From assembly GCA_944383695.1 (NCBI GenBank), contig CALWQP010000003.1:1-64000 (forward strand): a DNA stretch of 64,000 nucleotides. Direction: 5' to 3'. The DNA is from an uncultured Mediterraneibacter sp. Lineage in GTDB: Bacteria > Bacillota > Clostridia > Lachnospirales > Lachnospiraceae. The position numbers and the translations under genes are program-made. This document shows positions 58,728 through 64,000 of this stretch, piece after piece. The notes below the pieces were generated by a model, which did no database searches, was not told where the DNA came from, and saw nothing but the letters and a program-made list of their open reading frames with translations. The number at the start of each line of letters is the position of its first letter. Within the stretch, counting starts at the first letter, position 1.

Positions 58728-58843
58728 AATGAAATTCCGGTCATTCACACTCTGAGCGGTCTAATCTTATCACAGATCGCGTATATTGTCAAAGGCTGCG
58801 GTGCTTTTTAAACCATTGCTTTTTGTCCTTTTTTCCAAAACTG

Positions 58844-58872
58844 TTGACAGCATCCCCTGCCGGTGTTATGAT
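58844..58872 (+). promoter_or_regulatory. dapA promoter
   Basis: TTGACA (58844-58849) and TATGAT (58867-58872) with 17 bp between, placing the start just before the riboswitch. Confidence 0.8.
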
Positions 58873-58891
58873 TTTCCTAAATACAGAAACG

Positions 58892-59055
58892 GAGATAGAG
58901 GTCGCATTTTTCATAAGTAGGATGACGGATGTGTCAGGCACAGAGGAACTCATCAGAAAGGGGAAGATGCCGAAGGGGCGGAGCGCCTGAAGCTTAGTTC
59001 CTGGGCATGACGTGAATAACGGCATGACTGTCATCGCAGGATGGAGAGCTATCTG
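58892..59055 (+). ncRNA. Lysine riboswitch (L-box)
   Basis: The leader of dapA has the L-box hallmarks in order: AGATAGAGGTCGC at the 5' side, GTAGGATGACG, AAGGGGAAGATGCCGAAG, a GGCG-GAGC-GCCT hairpin, CTGGGCATGACGTGAATAA and ACTGTCATCGC. The closing helix is AGATAG (58893-58898) with CTATCT (59049-59054). Lysine binding would favour the terminator just downstream and switch dapA off. Confidence 0.92.
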
Positions 59056-59085
59056 GTATACATGTATACATGGTGTATATTTCGA

Positions 59086-59110
59086 GACGGCACATCTTGC
59101 CGTTTCTTTT
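59086..59110 (+). terminator. Riboswitch-controlled terminator
   Basis: GACGGCA and TGCCGTT arms followed by TCTTTT, between the L-box and the dapA ribosome site. Confidence 0.8.
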
Positions 59111-59147
59111 CATGTTCACTATATCCATATTAAAAGGAGGAAAAAGA

Positions 59148-60032
59148 ATGGCAATTTTTAAGGGTGCAGGTGTAGCTATTGTTACTCCCATGAAAGAAAA
59201 CCTGGAGATCAACTATGACAAACTGGACGAAATACTCGAAGAGCAGATTGCTGAAGGCACAGATGCCATCATCATCTGCGGCACGACCGGCGAATCCGCT
59301 ACCATGACTGAGGCGGAGCACAGCGAAGCGATCCGCTTCACGGTCGAGCGGGTGAACCACAGGATTCCGGTCATTGCGGGCACTGGCTCCAACTGTACGA
59401 AAACAGCGGTCGAACTGTCCAGAGAAGCAGAAAAAGACGGAGCTGACGGTCTTCTGCTCGTAACTCCCTACTATAACAAAGCAACACAGAACGGACTTAT
59501 CACCCATTACACACAGATCTGTAACGAAGTAAAAATCCCTGCCATCATCTATAATGTGCCCAGCCGGACCGGATGCAATATCCAGCCGCAGACACTGGCG
59601 CATCTTGTGAAAAATGTAGATAATATCGTCGGGGTGAAAGAGGCTTCCGGAAATATCGGAGCTGTGGCGCAGATCATGCATCTCTGCGACGGAAACATTG
59701 ACCTGTACTCCGGAAACGATGACCAGGTCGTGCCTCTCATGTCACTGGGCGGCATCGGCGTGATTTCCGTACTGTCAAATATAGCGCCTGCCTATGTGCA
59801 CGATATGGTTTACAAATATCTTGACGGAGATGTGGAAGGCAGCCGGAAGATGCAGCTCGATGCACTCCCGATATGCGACGCGCTCTTCTGCGAAGTAAAT
59901 CCGATCCCGGTCAAAGCAGCTATGAACCTGATGGGCAAGGAAGTCGGCCCGCTGAGAGCCCCTCTGACAGAGATCGAGCCGGCACACAGAGAACAGCTTG
60001 AGAAAATAATGAAAGATTTCGGAATCTTCTAA
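59148..60032 (+). CDS. dapA: 4-hydroxy-tetrahydrodipicolinate synthase
   Basis: DapA condenses pyruvate with aspartate semialdehyde for lysine, cell-wall diaminopimelate and spore dipicolinate. Motifs: IICGTTGESATMTEAEH, LLVTPYYNKATQNGL, the Tyr in IYNVPSRTGCNI and the Schiff-base Lys in IVGVKEASGNIG. The ATG after AAGGAGG is chosen (294 residues); an upstream in-frame ATG lies in the leader terminator. No other lysine gene is adjacent. Confidence 0.96.
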   Translation: MAIFKGAGVAIVTPMKENLEINYDKLDEILEEQIAEGTDAIIICGTTGESATMTEAEHSEAIRFTVERVNHRIPVIAGTGSNCTKTAVELSREAEKDGADGLLLVTPYYNKATQNGLITHYTQICNEVKIPAIIYNVPSRTGCNIQPQTLAHLVKNVDNIVGVKEASGNIGAVAQIMHLCDGNIDLYSGNDDQVVPLMSLGGIGVISVLSNIAPAYVHDMVYKYLDGDVEGSRKMQLDALPICDALFCEVNPIPVKAAMNLMGKEVGPLRAPLTEIEPAHREQLEKIMKDFGIF

Positions 60033-60068
60033 GGGCAGGATGATCTTCCCTGTTTAATATGCACTTGG

Positions 60069-60118
60069 AAAGACGGCGCGGACATGAGAAATTTCTCAAA
60101 TCCGCACCGTCTTTTTTT
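60069..60118. terminator. Strong terminator after dapA
   Basis: AAAGACGG and CCGTCTTT outer arms, GCGGA/TCCGC inside, and seven T on the plus strand. It can serve both converging genes. Confidence 0.88.
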
Positions 60119-60162
60119 GTCTTTTTCCTTTATTTATTCTCTCCTTTGTTTATTATCTCCTT

Positions 60163-62313
60163 TTATTCTTCCGTAACCATTACTCTCACAAAAGCCTCTC
60201 CACCTGTCAGCCCTTCCCCGCACGCATAGGTCTCCCCATCTGGCTGTACGATATAGGTCCTGTCCGAAACATATGGGTCTGGCTCATCTGACAGATATCC
60301 CGGATATTCTCTCGCCGATGAAAATGACAGACGGTCAGGCCAGACCATCTGCACATTCTCCCTCACCTGTACCGGCTCCGCAAATGATACTGCCACATCG
60401 GTATTCACCCCGCACTGCTGTTTCCCATTATCACCCCACATCCAGAGCAAACCATCCGTCCGGATCACAGCCATTGTCCGCGCCCCTGCTGTGGCAAAGA
60501 CCGCATGGTCCATCACCTGTTCGAATCCGCTGTATTCCCGGATCACATTTCCACTTTCATCATACAGCTTTCCTGCACACCAGACACTGCCGTCCTCCTT
60601 AAGGATGATCAGCCCATATTCACTGCACTTTGCATACTGTACATCCTCCATTAGTTCCACGGGCGTATAGGAACTGCCGACTGAAGGAAGGTTCCCCGTA
60701 CCCATCAGTATTCCGCTGTCTGTCAGATAGACCATGAACTCATTTCCCGGAGAAACATGCTTTACTCCCTGGGCGATTTCCATCTCCCGGTAGAAGCCTT
60801 TTGCAGTAATATAGCTCTCGGTATTTCCAAGCCCCAGTTCTCCGTTCCTGTTCTCCGATGCTCCGTACAGTGTCCCGTCTGCAGAAATATAAAACCGCCC
60901 GGTCTCGTTTGTCTCATTGGAAGAATAGCAGTCATTCATCTGAACAGATGACGCAGTCAGACGGAGGGAATTCTTATCCGGCGTCAGTACATAGAGCGGT
61001 TCTTTGTTTCCCTGTTCGCTTACAGCCGCATTACTCCTCTGCTGCTCTTCTTCCTGCCGTCCTTCATAGAATTCCGCAATACGCCCACTGTCAGGGGTTC
61101 CGGTTTTCCATCCGTTCTGTACGGCAAATACGAAGGCCAAGAGCGCCACATAACAAAGGACCGGCAAGAATGCTTTGACTATTTCCCAAAGCGTCTGAGG
61201 TTCCGCCTCTATGTAATGATATTTTCTGCCCGCATACTTCTGGCAGAGGGCACGGATGTAACCTATCTGCTCCTCAGTAAATATTCTTTTGTCTATATAA
61301 ACGTTTCCAATTACTATAAAATTCTTCCCTTCGCAGACTTCCTTTATTTCTCTCCAGGAAGTCCATATTCGGGAATTCCCCTGCGGTTTCGCATCATTCT
61401 GAAAATAAAACCCGCTCTTCCCGATCTCCAGGACAACAGGAATCCCTTCCTGCTTCTGCTGTCTGCTCTTTCTCACAGCCCGCTTTGCCAGAAGCAGCAC
61501 GATCCACTTCGATACCGGTATGAGCACAACCGCCAACACAAGCCCTACCCTGGCTTCAATCGAGAGAAAAGAAACGTCGCCCATGGCAAACCGGATCAGG
61601 AAACACAGACACACACCCAGCAGCCACATTTTTGTCTCTGTATAGTAAAATCTGTACCTGCTGCGCACATACCTGATATAATCCTTCCCGCTTTCACTGC
61701 TGAACTCCGCGCCGTCCCGGGAAAGGGCGAGCTGCAGTCCTTCTTCCTCCTCTGAAAAGTTCTGCTCATAGCACTCCCCGCAGTACCTCATGAGATGATG
61801 TCTCACAGAACGCACGCCGTCCCGGGTCAGATACATTTTCGGTATTGTAAGTCGCTCCCCATCTCCTGTAATGCAATAACTGTCGGCAGTCTCTTCCACG
61901 GATGTGATATCATTATAGTAATAGAACTTCCGAACTCCGGCATGGTCCTCTGTCATCAGGAAATCCGGTGTAAATGTGCCGGCATACCATCCCTTCCCGG
62001 ACTCCCGGATCTTCTTCTCATAAGTCTTTCCTGTCAAATAGGACTGCCACTTCACCATGCCCAAAAGAGGCAGGAAATATATGATCCAAGACACCGGCAG
62101 GATCAGCAGGCTGTCCAGGATCACTCCGCCGAAGATCACAGCCGCTGCCAGAATCCCCGCCGCCACAGGATGCCTGCCCTTTCGTCCTTCATAATATTTT
62201 CTGTATTCATATGGAATCGGATCACAGACAAAATCCGGACCTCCTCCGTTTTCTTCCGGCTTTTGTACACCTTCTTCCGGCTTTCGCACGCCCTCCTGCT
62301 CTTTTTTGTCCAT
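60163..62313 (-). CDS. Large membrane protein with YcxB-like domains and RCC1-like repeats
   Basis: 716 residues. The N-terminal third has paired membrane helices (about 50-90) and a YcxB-like cytosolic domain (GWYAGTFTPDFLMTEDHAG, FYYYNDITSVEE), then two more helices (about 228-270) and a second YcxB-like domain (IGKSGFYFQNDAKPQG), then a helix near 380-397. The last 270 residues look like RCC1-type beta-propeller strands (ISADGTLYGASENRNGELGLG, LKEDGSVWCAGK, IRTDGLLWMWGDNGKQQCG). It is 15 bp downstream of the XRE membrane regulator and surely cotranscribed. Function unknown; signal sensing or protein binding outside the cell is a guess. Confidence 0.75.
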   Translation of the reverse strand: MDKKEQEGVRKPEEGVQKPEENGGGPDFVCDPIPYEYRKYYEGRKGRHPVAAGILAAAVIFGGVILDSLLILPVSWIIYFLPLLGMVKWQSYLTGKTYEKKIRESGKGWYAGTFTPDFLMTEDHAGVRKFYYYNDITSVEETADSYCITGDGERLTIPKMYLTRDGVRSVRHHLMRYCGECYEQNFSEEEEGLQLALSRDGAEFSSESGKDYIRYVRSRYRFYYTETKMWLLGVCLCFLIRFAMGDVSFLSIEARVGLVLAVVLIPVSKWIVLLLAKRAVRKSRQQKQEGIPVVLEIGKSGFYFQNDAKPQGNSRIWTSWREIKEVCEGKNFIVIGNVYIDKRIFTEEQIGYIRALCQKYAGRKYHYIEAEPQTLWEIVKAFLPVLCYVALLAFVFAVQNGWKTGTPDSGRIAEFYEGRQEEEQQRSNAAVSEQGNKEPLYVLTPDKNSLRLTASSVQMNDCYSSNETNETGRFYISADGTLYGASENRNGELGLGNTESYITAKGFYREMEIAQGVKHVSPGNEFMVYLTDSGILMGTGNLPSVGSSYTPVELMEDVQYAKCSEYGLIILKEDGSVWCAGKLYDESGNVIREYSGFEQVMDHAVFATAGARTMAVIRTDGLLWMWGDNGKQQCGVNTDVAVSFAEPVQVRENVQMVWPDRLSFSSAREYPGYLSDEPDPYVSDRTYIVQPDGETYACGEGLTGGEAFVRVMVTEE

Positions 62314-62328
62314 TCCGTCTCCCTCTCT

Positions 62329-63999
62329 TTATTTGATTCCCGCTACAAAGAAATGATAATTCTCATCATCCGCTGTGTCCCGCTCCATACTCATTGCCGG
62401 CGCATCCAGCCCCACGGCAGGATCCGTGCCGTAACCCACAGGAACAAGGAGATACGCCCCCTCTCCCTTCATGACGCGGTAAGTCTCTTCCAGCTCCGCC
62501 TGAGTGTCCTCCCCCATGCCGGAGTCATCAGGATAAGTCTCAAGTATATTTACTTTGACCACACAGTCATAGCTGTCCCCGGCTGTCAGTTCCATATGGA
62601 GGATCCGGCAGTCCACGTCCACGCCGTTCACCGCGAAAAGCTTCAGTCTCTCTTCCATACCACAGCGCACGATCCAGAAAATATCCTCCTCCCCTGTCAC
62701 AACCTTGATACCCCCATAGGCATCAGACTCAAATCGACTGAGCGTGGGATCATTCTTCAGGGTCTCTTTCATCATATCGCGCAATTCTTTGCCCTTCTCC
62801 TCTTTTGCTGGCATCTCCGTGATTTCCATATCCGCGCCCTCCGGCAGACTGGTGCGGGTAAAATACACCGGCGCGGATTTCTCCATCGTCACCTTGCACA
62901 GAGCGACTGTACCGGATTCCACCATATCTGTGTCATCCCCTACTACACAGTCATCCGTGAGCACGAGCGTCCACTGGGGAAGTCCATTTTTGCACAGTGC
63001 AATGGCAAGCGTCCCAAACTGTACACAGTCGTCAGCTTCATAAGTCTGCTCTCCGCCGGACGGCGACACCACCGTAATGCCCTCAGGTCCGGTCTTCAAC
63101 TCCCATCCTGCTGTGTTCTTTCCTTCCACGCTCCAGCCGCCCTGGATCACATTGTACACATAATAAGTGTAAATACCGTTTCCTCTGTCTCCGTAAGTCA
63201 TGACATACTGATGAGTCTGACCGTCATCCGGGGACTGGTATGTGACAGCACAGGCATCGTCTGCCAGCCACTGGAGCTTCATGTCTTCTTCCGCTGTATA
63301 AGGAAATGTGTCCGACATCCTTGCGAACCAGAGGATCTGGTTCTGATAAGTCGTTACTCTGCCTGTGCTTTTTTCATATTTCAGCACCATCATATGCCCA
63401 TCCGGGGAAATACCGACTACACTCTTCCGGGCGTTTGGCTCTGCCCCGGTATATATACCGAATGCGAGAAGCACGATCAGGACAGTCCCGGTCACAGCTC
63501 CACAGAGGATACGCACCATTCTGTTCCGCACCAGCACGCATACCGCGAAAGCTGCCAGAAAGACGGCAATCCCAAAAAACAGATAAGGCAGCCAGTCGAT
63601 GATGTATTCAAACTGAGTCCTTCTTCTCACGTACAGATATGCCGCCTGCATACAGAGCACGAGAAACAGCGGAAGGAAAAGTATTCCTGCAAGAATAATC
63701 CGCTTTGCAGACAAACCGGATTTGCCCCGGTCTTCCCCATCTGCCGCAGGATGCCCTTTCTCCGTCATTCTTTTCTCTGGAGGGCTCTCTTCCTCATATT
63801 TCCCGGCCAGCAGCTCATCCACGCTGACCTCCAGTATACGGCTCAGTTCCTGAAGCACACTGATGTCCGGCATCCCGCCGCCGGTCTCCCACTTTGACAC
63901 CGCCTTATTCGTCACGCCGAGCCGGTCTGCCAGTTCCTTTTGAGTCAGTCCGATCGCTTTTCGCCTCTTGGCTATAAACTGCCCTGTCCTGTTCTCCAC
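62329..63999 (-). CDS. XRE-family membrane-bound regulator
   Basis: The first 65 residues are a Cro/CI-type helix-turn-helix (RRKAIGLTQKELADRLGVTN, KAVSKWETGGGMPD, SVDELLAGKYEEE). A hydrophilic linker, three membrane segments (about 95-115, 126-150, 152-175) and a long beta-rich extracellular domain follow. Such proteins join DNA binding to sensing across the membrane. The start is read as GTG at 63999, one base from the window edge, so an earlier start cannot be excluded. It precedes the YcxB/RCC1-like gene. Confidence 0.8.
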   Translation of the reverse strand: MENRTGQFIAKRRKAIGLTQKELADRLGVTNKAVSKWETGGGMPDISVLQELSRILEVSVDELLAGKYEEESPPEKRMTEKGHPAADGEDRGKSGLSAKRIILAGILFLPLFLVLCMQAAYLYVRRRTQFEYIIDWLPYLFFGIAVFLAAFAVCVLVRNRMVRILCGAVTGTVLIVLLAFGIYTGAEPNARKSVVGISPDGHMMVLKYEKSTGRVTTYQNQILWFARMSDTFPYTAEEDMKLQWLADDACAVTYQSPDDGQTHQYVMTYGDRGNGIYTYYVYNVIQGGWSVEGKNTAGWELKTGPEGITVVSPSGGEQTYEADDCVQFGTLAIALCKNGLPQWTLVLTDDCVVGDDTDMVESGTVALCKVTMEKSAPVYFTRTSLPEGADMEITEMPAKEEKGKELRDMMKETLKNDPTLSRFESDAYGGIKVVTGEEDIFWIVRCGMEERLKLFAVNGVDVDCRILHMELTAGDSYDCVVKVNILETYPDDSGMGEDTQAELEETYRVMKGEGAYLLVPVGYGTDPAVGLDAPAMSMERDTADDENYHFFVAGIK

Positions 64000-64000
64000 A

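Noticed and set aside
61795-63897. 700-residue plus-strand frame opposite the XRE and YcxB/RCC1 genes
   Set aside because: Composition is typical of antisense shadow; both minus-strand genes show recognisable domains and ribosome sites.

Overview
The window looks like a chromosomal segment of a gut-type, spore-forming Clostridia, most likely a Lachnospiraceae (inference). GC content is moderate. Sporulation-linked proteins (GerM-domain lipoprotein, SpoIID-like/peptidoglycan-binding protein) sit beside low-GC Gram-positive signals such as strong AGGAGG ribosome sites, a LicT/RAT antitermination switch, an L-box riboswitch and ARG boxes. Sugar uptake genes point to host glycans (an N-acetylgalactosamine-type mannose-family PTS) and plant beta-glucosides. 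I see no rRNA, tRNA, CRISPR array or intact insertion sequence.

Layout, left to right. 1-490: AT-rich DNA of different composition that cuts comEC inside its conserved core. 490-4900: remnant of a comEA / response regulator / histidine kinase / gerM / comEC operon on the minus strand. 5000-10450: YdcZ-type transporter and the argC-GNAT-argJ-argB-argD operon, with ARG boxes over its promoter. 10700-14600: proA, feoA, small conserved genes, an isochorismatase-type hydrolase and an Ogg-type DNA glycosylase. 14600-16650: a GrpB-family protein converging on a CcdA-TlpA fusion.

16900-27800 is an amino-sugar island: gatZ and gatY (tagatose-bisphosphate aldolase halves, divergent), nagA/agaA, an AraC-type regulator, yajC, agaS and EIIA/D/C/B of a mannose-family PTS, plus two unrecognised membrane proteins. 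Together they would import N-acetylgalactosamine as its 6-phosphate, deacetylate it, isomerise it to tagatose-6-phosphate and, after a kinase not present here, split it to triose phosphates. A repeated AAARTGCAAA-type motif in three control regions is a good candidate for the AraC regulator's operator.

28000-34000: a cytosolic-looking VWA protein, argG with its own ARG box, and a TrpXYZ-like ABC transporter. 34129-34259: a structured intergenic RNA candidate between carB and the ABC promoter. 34270-38550: carAB. 38700-43100: licT, 6-phospho-beta-glucosidase and EIIBCA with RAT/terminator leader. 43200-45800: two cell-wall/surface proteins. 45970-51160: the pyrH-frr-uppS-cdsA-dxr-rseP housekeeping cluster. 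51280-52370: lrgAB. 52760-54890: aroF-aroB. 54970-58610: three-subunit molybdenum hydroxylase. 58840-60030: lysine riboswitch and dapA. 60160-64000: an XRE-type membrane regulator paired with a large YcxB/RCC1-like membrane protein.

Starts were re-chosen where the ribosome-binding site decides. Everything here comes from reading the sequence; no database search was run.
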